Source of the DNA: Chaenocephalus aceratus
Taxonomy: Eukaryota > Chordata > Actinopteri > Perciformes > Channichthyidae
Assembly: GCA_023974075.1 (NCBI GenBank)
Contig: CM043796.1
Span: forward strand, 25,326,537 to 25,390,536
Direction: 5' to 3'
Length of the DNA stretch: 64,000 nucleotides
In this document: one piece after another, positions 38,375 to 49,528 of the stretch
How positions within the stretch are numbered: the stretch's first letter is position 1
How the letters are laid out: the number at the start of each line of letters is the position of its first letter
Program-made: the position numbers and the translations under genes
Notes under the pieces: generated by a model
Seen by the model: only the letters and a program-made list of their open reading frames with translations
Databases searched by the model: none
What the model was told of the DNA's origin: nothing

Positions 38375-38888
38375 CAGAGATGGCAAAAGTACACACATCC
38401 TTTACTCAAGTAGAATTACAGATTCTCATGTTTAAAAAGTAGAAATACTGACTAAACTTCTTTACTCAAGTAAAGAGGGCTTTGAAATGTACTTAAGTAA
38501 AAAGTACCCATAACTAGCAGCTGTTTTAAAGAGTACCTGACCTCCCTTTACATCAATAGAACAATAATGTCATTGTTAGCTAATGAATGTTTCCATGCTG
38601 AACAACGGCAACATGACAAAGTTTTCATTGGTCCCTCTTCTTTAGAGAAGACCAGGAAATGATGGATACACGGATCGTGTTCAAATCAATAGGCACGCAA
38701 TGACTCTACATAATAATGATCACGCCACCAAACACAGATTCAAACTAAAGTAACCAGCCTGTTTAGAAATGTAAGAAGTGAAAGTTGAAAGTCGTCAAAA
38801 AATAATTATTGGAGAAAAGCACTGATAGCAGAAACATTTACTAAAGTACAGTAACAAAGTATTTGTACTCCACTACTTCCCACCTCTG
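38375..38888 (-). mobile_element. hAT-type MITE, copy B (reversed)
   Basis: Starts CAGAGATGGCAAAAGTACAC and ends CACTACTTCCCACCTCTG, the reverse of copy A at 24374-24941, with the same internal landmarks (GAGTACCTGACCTCCCTTTA, TTCAAATCAATAGGCACGC). Flanking GTCAGACG and GTCATACG may be the target duplication. Confidence 0.8.
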
Positions 38889-40495
38889 GTCATACGTAAA
38901 GCTAGGTGAACTGAAACAGCTGATTTTTTTATTTCCCCCACTGAAGGGCCGATTGGAAAGGCCCTTAACCCCCCACTAGTCCAGTAGCCAGAAGATAAGA
39001 TTCTAGTCAAGGATTTATTATGTATAGCTGACATACAAACAGTGCTCTCAGTGTAACTTCCCCAGATAGATTAAGGTTGGCAATTAAGTGTAACAGTACA
39101 TGGGTATTAACCGTATTAACACCATCCTGCCAAAGAGTGCCATCTGCAGTCTGACTGAGAACACAGGCAAACATGGAGCCTACTGTCTCAAGAAAACATA
39201 GGAACCTCCAGTGGGCATTTTAAGAAGCCATGGGTTTTCTTTCTGATAAGATATAACTCTGTAATGAAACATTAATGTGCATTAATTCCAGTAATGGGTA
39301 CAGTTGGTGCTCACTGCGTGCTATACAACTAACGACAAGTCACGTACAGTATACTTTCATCCATGTATGCAGAGAAAGCCACAAATTATTGATGTCTTTC
39401 TGGAAATAGACCAGCAAAAAATTGGACTCGTGAATTATATGCTGTGTGACATGACCCCAGATACATTGTGAATGACCTGATTCTGCATGTTGCACTCTAT
39501 ATTTTGGAGCTTTTTGATTGGCTCAAATTGTGTGTCACGCATGCCTCCACTTTCAGACAAAAGTGCAGGCTGAATGTGTGGGATTTGAGATGTGTGTAGC
39601 TGCAAATATAGCAATCAATCACAGATTAGATGCCATGGTTACAACTCTACACCATCACCATTCTCCAGTCACATTGTTGTCACGGTAACGGCATCTCAAG
39701 TACGTGCATGTGACTTAAGTGAGAATGCGTTACAGGGGCTCAACAATGTAGACACAGGCCCTATTGATCTGCTCCACCAGGCCTTGAGTGACACAGAAAC
39801 ATGCCTGGATTATAGCGCACATTGTTTCACACTCCACTCAGTAGGCCTACATTGTATTTCAGTCATGATGATTAGTTACTGTATTTCCTCTTGGACATAT
39901 ACAATACAATACAACAGGCCTGCAATTAAAAGGGTTTATGAAACTTTTTGAAACGTTTATGAAAAACAAAAAAGACGATAACCTGTTAATGTTTAAGAAC
40001 ATAAATTAAGAACATTTACCTACTGTATGTGTTAGATAAAGACACATTTATTATATTGTATTAAAGTATTTCCCCCCCAAAACTTTATTGGAACATGAAC
40101 CCCAAAACTTTATTGGAACATGTGTATCACATACGGCTAGTGATACAACCATACAGTCTATAACCCAGACATCCATTGGCCTTTCTCCAAGCGGATATTT
40201 TGGCATGTCTGGGAAAAGTACAAGTGTTACCAATTAGATTAACAAAGTTCTACTCATGATTTCCAGTAAACTAAGATAGACTCTGTATAATAGGCTTAAA
40301 CTGTAAATATCTCTGTATATTAAGGTTTTAAATGTCAATACAAGTAAATTGTGTTTAAAGCCTTAAGAACAATATATTTATTTTAATCTTTTTTAAATAA
40401 TTCCTCAAGCTGTTTAATAACACATACACATTTATTAATAATGATAAGCAAACAATATTTTCATTTCCAAATAAAGCGACAACTACGTTACTTCC
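38889..40495. other. Spacer without recognised features
   Basis: Ordinary AT-rich intergenic DNA. A 21-bp piece (about 40077-40116, CCCAAAACTTTATTGGAACA) occurs twice in tandem. Confidence 0.4.
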
Positions 40496-40559
40496 GGCGG
40501 ACATCTTTGATTAGCAGGACTCATTACTGTTGCCACTTTGATATTAATTAACCATCATG
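40496..40559 (+). promoter_or_regulatory. Candidate TATA-less promoter and first exon
   Basis: TTACTTCCGGCGGACATCTT combines an ETS site (ACTTCCGG) and a YY1-like site (reverse AAGATGTCCGCC), the signature of many vertebrate start sites. 60 bp further, ATG at 40557-40559 is followed at once by a donor, GTAATG. The next in-frame acceptor I see is before 42072. It may be the distal first exon of apba1 or of a separate short transcript. Confidence 0.3.
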
Positions 40560-41033
40560 GTAATGTGTTTTGCCTCAGTTGGGGAGTCTTTAAAAACGGG
40601 CAAAGTTATCAGACGTGGTTTTAAACGTCTGTGTTTTTAGTTTACATTTGTCTTTATGGGAAAAATATTGTTGTTTAACTTCAGCTAACATTAGCCTCTC
40701 AGTGCTAAATGTTAATGTGCTATTAAGCTAGCTGCTAGCTAAGTGTTGTTAGCCGACTCGACAGAATTATTTTAGCTAATCAACGATGATAGGGCACATA
40801 CTGGGGTCAGTAATATTATATGTTAACTGTGTATTATTTTATTGACCTGAATTTAAATCATGTTTTATAATTGTTTGTATGATTGCGATTATGCAATGTT
40901 TTTAGTGTTTGTTGATTGGTACCTATAGGACTGCAGATGGAAATGAGCTATTAGCTCAAATCTGGCATAATTCATCTCTTCTCTTTTCTGTGATTAATGT
41001 ATTTGTATGCATGGTCCTTGTTGAAATAAATAC

Positions 41034-41088
<55 letters not shown>
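41034..41088 (+). repeat. (TAA)n microsatellite
   Basis: About 18 perfect trinucleotides, just upstream of the transposon at 41106. Confidence 0.95.
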
Positions 41089-41105
41089 GTAAGATATAAC
41101 TTGTT

Positions 41106-42046
41106 GGGTCATTCCAGAATTGGAGGACAATTTACTGTAGACACCAACATTTTTGAAAAATTAACCTTTTATTTTATAATTTTTTTTTATGTATTTAGGA
41201 AAAACAGACAATAAACCATCAAAAAAAGTGATTTGCCCAGCTAGGCATCAAATGTATATTTTACAATGAAGAATTACCCCTGTTACTCTAATTAAAGTAA
41301 CAGGGTTGAAAGTAACAGGGTTGAAAATCAATGCTAATTTGAGCTTTAACCTCAGGAATTATTGCTAGATGTAGCATGTAATGCTACTTTCAAGGCAAGG
41401 ACACACTTGGATATCAAATGCAAGAAAGATAACTTTGAAATGAATATGCTTTATTCTGATAATATCAGTAACAGGGTTGAGTGGGTCAGAGTGCCACACT
41501 CTTTTAAGACTGAAAAGATTGTAAAAATATGAAAAATAAAAGAGAGGACTTAGTTGTGGTCTACCCATGGCACTAGCACATGGCTTGCTGATGTCACTTC
41601 CACTGTGTCATCTGATTTACAGTTTGTTCACTTCCTGTGCCAATCTAAAAAGGTTTGGGTAACAGGGTTGAACGCATGTTGAGGGACACACCTTCGGTGC
41701 AAAATTACTGTTATTTAAAATATGTTTATGATTTAACAAATTGATTTGACCATTACAAGAGACATATATCAATAGAATAATACCAAAAAAAGTAAATAAA
41801 ATCCCTATTTTAAATGTTATATTTGACATGCAAATTGGTCACCAAGAAGCGGGGACAAGAGAAAAATGCCATTTTAGGGGATGTTCGAGAGCTATTTGAT
41901 AATTTAAATAATATTTTGAAACCACTTTTTCTACAACTGTATATACATTTTGTCTCAAGACAAGTATGTTTAACACAACAAGTGCATGGATTATTAGATT
42001 TTTTTATATGGGGGACATGAAATGTCCTCCAATTCTGGAATGACCC
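41106..42046. mobile_element. DNA transposon with 24-bp inverted ends
   Basis: GGGTCATTCCAGAATTGGAG begins the element and CTCCAATTCTGGAATGACCC ends it. The interior repeats TAACAGGGTTGA at least five times and has no transposase. The right end is 25 bp from the acceptor of the exon at 42072. The superfamily is not clear because no target duplication is evident. Confidence 0.8.
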
Positions 42047-42071
42047 TTTTGCTCTGTGTTTTAATATTCAG

Positions 42072-42461
42072 GAGCATGAGGAAGACCCACAGCTGGATAA
42101 CAGCGACACCTCCGACAGACCGTGGGAACATATCATCTAACGGTGTTGCAGCAGGCAGTCAGAGGAGCTGCTGCTGCTACTGATGGAGGAGGAGGAGGAG
42201 GCTTCACTTCTCATGGCCGTAAAGACCTGTTTGTGTCTGCTGCACCACCAGCACCAACCGAGGCTGTAAAGGCGCTTTGTGCATCGCTAATCCGCTCTGA
42301 TGTCACGGTGCAGAAGGAGGGGCTCTCCGCTTTAATCCGAGCAAATTGTCTGGAGAGAGAAGCAGAGCCAAACCGAGCCGAGCCTAAACGAGCAGGCACG
42401 GGATATACAGCAGGGACGATGTGTGCTGCAGGACCCGGGCCTCTCCTCCTCTGACATGCAG
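42072..42461 (+). promoter_or_regulatory. apba1: GC-rich non-coding exon, probable apba1 5' UTR
   Basis: Bounded by an acceptor (AATATTCAG) and a donor (ATGCAG|GTAAAT). The segment is the most GC-rich non-coding stretch in the window, with GCC and GGA repeats, as expected for the CpG-rich 5' end of a neuronal gene. Transcription could also start inside it. The next splice target is the acceptor before 47607. Confidence 0.4.
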
Positions 42462-43007
42462 GTAAATCGGTAGATGTCATGTCCGACAACCTCTGAAGGG
42501 AAGCCGGGTTAAGTGTGTGGTTGAAAGAGGGAGTGATGGTTCAGGGTTTTCTCGTTGATGGTGGATCAGACACCTGCAGAGATTTAATCTGGCCCGTCAA
42601 GAGGGAGGCTTTAAAACAGGTGACAGTGTGCTGCACTTGTTTTTTCACATAGATTTCAGGCGGTATCTATAGGCTAGTAAGAGATTGTGTACGTGATTAC
42701 CAGGATATACGTGCTTCATATGCATAATAACGCCACGCATGAATTGTAGCCTGTAAATGCATTTCAAATGGCCACTATCTGATCATGATCACCGATCCCA
42801 AAAGGAAGGCTTTTTTTCTTTACCCTTTTTAACGTAATAATATCGTCCAAGGCCGTGGGAGGGGATTTAAGAAGCCATTAAGCCTTCAAAATAAAAGCAC
42901 TTGCCAATTTGGCACTAGTTCATGGATTAATCTTGTTCCTCTGGAGCATTGGCAACGTCGACTTGTAAACACAATGTAGGCTAAGGTATGCGACTGTTGA
43001 GATGTTG

Positions 43008-43013
43008 GTGTGC

Positions 43014-43104
<91 letters not shown>

Positions 43105-43114
43105 TGCGTGTGTA
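43008..43114 (+). repeat. (GT)n / (CGTG)n microsatellite
   Basis: About 38 GT dinucleotides followed by six to seven CGTG units; alternating purine-pyrimidine throughout. Confidence 0.95.
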
Positions 43115-46100
43115 TGAATCATGCTGTCAAGAATAGAAAGATAATGAGAATCCTACACAGTGAGAATAATTTTATGATAATCGATTAAGCATCATAACAT
43201 TTGTTTTGATTCTCTTATATAATTGTCCATGCAAGAAGGCAGAAAATGATGTTTTCAAAAACTCAAATATTTGAATTATCCTGTTAATAACGTTTGGGTT
43301 TGGACTGATAAAACGAAGAGATATAAAGACATTACTTTGGTGACATTTTACACTTTTTAAGACATAACAAACCAAACGATTAAGTAAGAAAATATATAGC
43401 AGAGTAATGGATAATGCTAATCATTGTTGGCCCTAGTTTGGTTGATTGAATATAATTCAAATAGCTAAATGCTGATCACCAAAAACTGCCATAGAATTTG
43501 GTGATTTCCACAAAATGCTTGTTTTGTTTGAGCTAAACGTTATGTAATTCTTGCTTGAAATACGTAAGCAATTATAAAAGCTGTTGTTTACATTTCTATG
43601 TATTGACTTATTGATTTATCATCCAATCAAATAACTGTTCCAAGATTTTTCAAGTAGGCTTCAGGATAAAAGTTGAGGTCAATATAGTACTGACGCCTCG
43701 GCGAAGGGCAAATGTACACTTGTTACACTATAATAGTGTGATATAAGGCTGGATACCACATTTTCAAATGCATTATGACGATTGTAACTATCATGAATGT
43801 ACCTTTTTAATTTTGCCTTGTCATCGGGAAGATCTTAATATTACTGTCCTGGTTATATGTTAAACACTACTCGTGTTTACAGGGACTGGAGGGGCATCAT
43901 TTAGTTTAAATGTCAGGTACAGTTGTTTTGTTATTGACATGGTCGTTGATAAAAAAGAAAAATGACGAACAGATTCACATTTATTATTTATCAGCAATAA
44001 TGAGCTTATTTGATTGTTGACTGTTAGAAACGTTAATAACTCCTCTATTTCAGAAACAAAATGAACATTTCTGTAAAAGCAACAATAATTTACATTCTCT
44101 AGAGCTCTGGGAAATTGTTATGGTGTTCCCTCACGGTTTCTGAAACTGAAGTAGACCAACTACTTCCAAATGATTTCCTAACTATAAAAATGTACTAATC
44201 AGGAAAACACATACAAAAATATTGTGATGACTGCTCGAATTGTCTTAACAAAGCCCCAAACTGTTAACAAGTAAAAGGCTACTAGGCTAGTGATTAGATG
44301 CAATCAATCCTTGCTAGTACGTCAACATGCGAGTGTTGTCAGTCAGTATAAGATCAGCAAATTAATGGACTAGAAAAACCCTCAGCCCGCAGCTTTCACT
44401 TCAGCCTGACAGATGGAAGTGCAGCTCTACAGGCCTAAGTTTCACTGCCACGTTGCCAGGGCCATCTGTGAGCCCCCCCCCCCCCCCTTTGAGTCACCCA
44501 ACCATTGCCATCCAGTCTCCGGGCATTAGAGGGACATTAGCCACCCTGAGAGTCCGCCTCATCCCCGCTGCGTCCCTCCATGGTCCCTCCCCAGCAGTTT
44601 GTGGTCCGTGCTCAGATTACAGGGTCCACATTAACCTTTGCCCTCTGTAGTTTCTCTCTCTGTGTGTGTGCACTCAATTTCAGAGTCCTGCATGTCTGAA
44701 AATACATCAGAACCAGAATCAGGTTTATTACCAGGTAGGTTGACACGTACGGGGAATTTAACTTGGTGTCGTGGTGCTCTAAAACAAAAATTAAAAAAAC
44801 ACAGATAGCGAACTATTTTAAGAACACTATAATGACATTACAAAAAAATTGAAAAAATATATAGTAAAATAGAAAATAAAATAAAGCCGTATTTACATTG
44901 AAATAGAATGCAATAAAATATGTGCAGTAAGCAAACCAGATATTATCCACATTGTGTGCATTAATGCAATATATCTGCGCATATAATCTGACAATCACCT
45001 AGTAACCTTGTGACAGAATGCAATATGAAATGTGTTGATTAGAGAGGAGCTGCAGTAATTTACAGCAAGCGTATCATTAGTTCACTGTTACAAGACATCC
45101 ATTCCCTGAAAACAAGGATACAAATTCAAAAGGATACATTATTCATGTCTTTAGCACTTTTTTAAATTTCCTTAAAAGTATCACCATTTTAACTTCAAGT
45201 TATCAAAGCATCGGATTTGTTCTCCCAGAGAGCACTTCACTTCCAACATATCCCCACAGATAGCCAGTTGTAATACTGCAAATTCATGGTGTTTTATCAG
45301 TGATCTAACGACTCAGTCACCGTTGTGTAACCTTATTCGGCGAAAGATAATAACTCAATTGACTAAACAGACATATATTATAATAAAAAAATATATTTAA
45401 GTCACATCTTTAAGCAACAATAATGGTTTGAAACCCAGTCAAGATTGTTCAATGAGTCTACAGTATTTTAAATATTCATCACCCATGAACTAAAGAGTTG
45501 AGTTAAGAAACCGTAAGGAGATATTTTTTGATCTCTCATGTACACTCCCACACTTTATGGATTCTTGTGATCATTAAGGTCTGATAAATAAATGATGAAA
45601 GCATCTTCAGTGAAACGTATCCTGCAGCAATAATGAAAAATGCTTTTAAGCTTTTAAGTACAAACAAGCGGCAGTCTTTTTTCTTTCTCCAAGTCAGACT
45701 GTCCAGTTTCCATTGGTGACCTTTTCTGGAACGAGTTTATTATTCCTGAAGCATCGAGCGGGATTGCGTTCGGTTGTCCTTTCTCAGCCCGTTGACCTTA
45801 CTCAGGGTCAGGCCTGTAGTAACTGATGTGTACCCTGATAGCCTAGTCATATTAAATGAATATCAAAACTGGGCTTCTCACTCTCAGAGGGCCTTTATTA
45901 TTCAGATCACTGCCCGATCTATCTCTCTCTGTCAGGTCCTATCTGATACCTAAGCAAAGACATGTCCCTCCTTGTCCTTCTGCCGTGCCTCATCCTCCTC
46001 TGTTCCCCGTCCTATGCCATCTGCCAGCTGCTGTTGAACGTGGTACAGATTAAAGTGCACTTCGCACACATGGATCCCGGAGGATTTAGGGTTTTACTAT

Positions 46101-46398
46101 TAGCAATAGAGACAGGGAGTACTCTGATACCCGACATCACTGTAATATATCCTCTTTGTGTGTATGTCATCTTAGATAGAGATATGTCTGGGTTGGGGGC
46201 TTCATTAGCCATCGTAGCATGTACACTTTCAATACGTATGGGTAAAAAAGTGTTTTTCTTCCTTAACATAAAACCTTTGTCCAGATGAAAACGTAACACA
46301 AGTTGGTGGCGGGGTCTTTGTCGTGGGAGTAGCCTGATCTCAGTAGCAGACTTCTGGCGCCTCTGTATCTCATATAGTGCACGAGTAATTCTACATTT

Positions 46399-47262
46399 CA
46401 TTTAATCGTTTATTTGAACCGGGACAATGCACATTAATGAACATTTTAAACAAAAATAATGCTTTGAAATGTAAATGAGCCGGATTTTAGCTTTGAGCTC
46501 ATTTCCATCCGTAGTCCCGTCGCATACATTTATATACATGGCAAACAGAAATACATGATATGCAGAAAGAGCATGAGCAGCATACAATCATTTACCACAT
46601 GGCAGTACAATGTAGCAGCTATGATATATAAAGTGCAGGAGGAGATACCCCTGTGTTAAAGTGCATTTAGCGGTGATTACACGTCTGTTTGTTTCTCAAC
46701 CATTCTTTGAGTTGACCTTTGAAGCTATTGAGAGTGGGACAATCCCGTGTCTCAGCTGGGAGGCTAGTCCACAATGAGCTGCCTTTAATGGAGAGGACAT
46801 TTTGTCCAAAAGTGGTCCGTCTGCGATGGACTTCACAGTCTCCTCTGGTTTCTGACCTGGGGGGGGGGGGGGCAGTCCATGTAAACATTTATAAAAAAAA
46901 CACATACTTTTAAAAGACTTAAAATTGTCAAAACTCAAGAAATTGTGTTTCTCAAGGATGGGACAGAGGTGGTATGAATTTGGCTTTCTGTCAAACACCT
47001 TGATAGCTCTCTCGTACAGCTGTTCTATGGGTTTCAGGTTTGTGGCACAAGCAAACGACCAGTTTGTAAAACAGTATTCAATGTGGGATAGAATCATGCA
47101 GTGGAGGTCTGACTTTGCAGCATTGACAGAAAAGTCTGATTTGTTTAAAAATGTGCAAGTTGAATTTAACGGTATTGGATACTTTCTTGATATGTTTCTT
47201 AAAAGTCAAGTTCGAGTCCAGTATGACTCCAAGATACTTTAAGTGGGGGACAAGTTCTATTT
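46399..47262 (-). mobile_element. Non-LTR retrotransposon 3' fragment
   Basis: Minus-strand translation gives KYLGVILDSNLTFKKHIKKV, then after a frameshift ILSHIEYCFTNWSFACATNL and FFYKCLHGLPPP, the C-terminal part of a reverse transcriptase. The 3' end (CATTGTCCCGGTTCAAATAA) is at the low coordinate. Broken by frameshifts and a G14 run; clade not assigned. Confidence 0.7.
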
Positions 47263-47668
47263 CTGCTCCGTTTACATTTTTTTATTTTTTTTTGACTGGT
47301 CGTTTACTGAACGAATTTATGTGTTGACATGTAACAAATTCTGTAAGCAAGGGTAGAAACAGCAATATTCTTGAACTGTCTGCCATCTGCATTAAATGTC
47401 TCCCCCTTAGTGACGTGAACAACAGTGAAAACGAAGTTCTAGGATATTTTGACATTGGAAAGGGTTTTCAGTGTCATTTGGATTTGAACATAATGTCAGA
47501 AGTCATAGAAACGCGTAGTGTTCCTGTTTTAATCGTAAACCTTTCCTTGGCCTCTTATGTGCATGTTAAGACTTGTTCTCTTATATCCTTTCTCCGTCTC
47601 TACCAGGCTGAGCTATAAGTGGAGTTTCCCTGGAGACAAGAGGAGCATGTTCTGATCAGATCCCAGCC

Positions 47669-49528
47669 ATGAGCCACAAGTATCAGGGAGATGCGTCCGG
47701 GGAGGCAGACGAGGAGCAGAAGGGGCCCCCGAGGAGCCGGCAGCCCAACGGGACGTCCCCCGGGGAAGCTCCCGTCCGTCGGTCCTGGAGGCCATGTCAG
47801 ATCAACCAGGACGGGGAACCAAATCCCCATCACCACCACCATCATCATCATCAGCCTCCTCACCACCAACACCAACCCTCAGCTCGTGGGGCCCCTAGGC
47901 ATCGCAGGCAGCCCCCGTCAGGGCAGAGCCAGGCTCACAGTCCCGGTCTGGTCCCGTCGTTGGTTTCCACCAGTCCAAACGGGGAGGATAATCGAGACTT
48001 TGAACCTCGTCCCGTCCAGCAAGCCCGCCCTGCTGTGACACGTTACCGCCGCCATGGAGACCCTAATCCAAGACTCAGGGGTCAAAGACAGAAGCAGCCA
48101 ATCAGAGACATGCAGGACTCTCCACCTGGTGTGGAGGAGAGACAGAGTCCAGCGGAGGTGCAGGTAGAGCAACGCTCATTAGAAGATCCTGTATCCATCA
48201 ACCAATTGCAGGACAGGGGATCTCCTCACCAGACTCCCGTTGCCGTTGTCCCCCCCACCCAACTCTCACCTGCTCCTGCAGCACATGACATGCAACCTCG
48301 CCTCCCAGATACTCCTCCTGCTGAGGCAGAAGAAGACCTCCAGGAGCCTACAGTGGAGTGTGAAGAGAAACCAGAGGAAGCTCAGGCACAGGACGAAGAG
48401 CAAGAACAGGCGGAGGATGACGGAGACATCTCCTCGACCCCAAGTCACTCCCTCTGCAGCCATGAGGACACACAGGCGGTCGATGAGGGAGTAGAGGAAT
48501 GCTCAGAGGAGGTTGAGGAGGATCAGGTAGAAGAGATGGACGATGTACCGGAGGACATCGCAGCTCAGGGAAGTGAAATCACCGATCTCTGCTCCGACAC
48601 GGAGAGCGTGGCCTCGCTCAGTTTGGACGGACCTCTCCACAGCCCCCCGCCTCTCCAGTCCCCAACTCCTCCTTCCTCCCCGGATGTTCCCCCTTTCCCC
48701 CAGATAGACCACTTCAGCGAGGACGCCAGCATGAGCCCCGTGCCCGACAACGACCTGCTGCCCGAAGACGAAGACGACGATTGCTCCGATTCGGGCTCGC
48801 CGCCGCAATTCAGCTCTTATCCTAAAACCTATGCAGACTTTTATACGGAGTCCCACCAAAAAACGTACCAAGAGCCGGTCTACGAGTCGTACCCGGAGAC
48901 AAAGTCCTTTCCTAACTCTTTCCCAGAGCCCCTCAAGACCTCCTACCCAGAGTTGCACAGAGAACCTCGCAGGCAATCTGGTTGGAGGACAGAGTCTAAA
49001 GAGGCCCAGCAGGAGACCCCCTTTAACAGCCATAGACAGGAGAATGTACAGAAAGGGGCTCCATCCTCCCCCACCAAGAGCTCCCATTATGCCCAAAGGC
49101 AGGGCAGAGCTTCCCATCACCCCCCTCTGGACCGCTCGGTCGGGTGCCGCCTGCACCACTACGACGGGCAGTCCGACGTTGAGGGGGAGGGCGCCGATCA
49201 AAGTCCTCTGCCCAAAAGTCGCAGGCAAACCCCCAGACAAGCAGAATCCCAGGCCAAGAGCCCCTCGTCTGGGCAGAGCAGCTCAGGGGAGACCCAGGAG
49301 GAGAGGAATGCGGTGGGGGTGGGTCTCCAAGGGGAAGAAGGTACGAGGGGGTCGGGAGACGCCATTACCCTGGCGATTAAAGACATCAAGGAGGCGATTG
49401 AGGAGGTGAAGACGAAGGTGCTGCGCTCCCCCTACACACCTGACCGCCCCGTGGAGCCCATCTGGGTGATGAGGCAGGAGGTCAGCCCCACAGAGGAGGG
49501 GTACCCACTGCAGACTGCAGCTGGACAT
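47669..49528 (+). CDS. apba1: apba1 coding exon 1: long disordered N-terminus
   Basis: A single 620-codon exon. In order: a basic start, a run of eight histidines with a His/Gln/Pro tract (about residues 50-75), an acidic Glu/Gln/Asp stretch (about 220-310), a Pro/Ser tract, a tyrosine-rich segment (about 385-435: [36 protein letters not shown]), then [26 protein letters not shown] and the CASK motif EPIWVMRQ. The start ATG follows an acceptor at 47606 and a 62-bp 5' UTR piece. Antisense open frames here are by-products of composition. Confidence 0.85.

Larger units (their letters stand above)
42470..47606. other. Probable first intron of apba1
   Basis: About 5 kb. It contains a GT microsatellite, a C15 run (44473-44487), a reversed LINE-end fragment near 44705-44770 (AATCAGGTTTATTACCAGGT, GGGGAATTTAACTTGGTGT) and the retrotransposon piece at 46399-47262. 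No exon is supported. Confidence 0.45.

Noticed and set aside
42122..42454. Open frames on both strands in the GC-rich exon near apba1
   Set aside because: GC-rich 5' UTR-like sequence naturally lacks stops; no conserved protein seen.
45962..46288. 108-codon frame with hydrophobic start (MSLLVLLPCLILL)
   Set aside because: Looks like a signal peptide, but no splice partner, no recognisable domain, and the rest is low-quality; likely chance in apba1 intron 1.
48503..49240. 245-codon minus-strand frame inside apba1 exon 1
   Set aside because: Antisense shadow of a GC-rich conserved coding exon; the plus-strand product is recognised.
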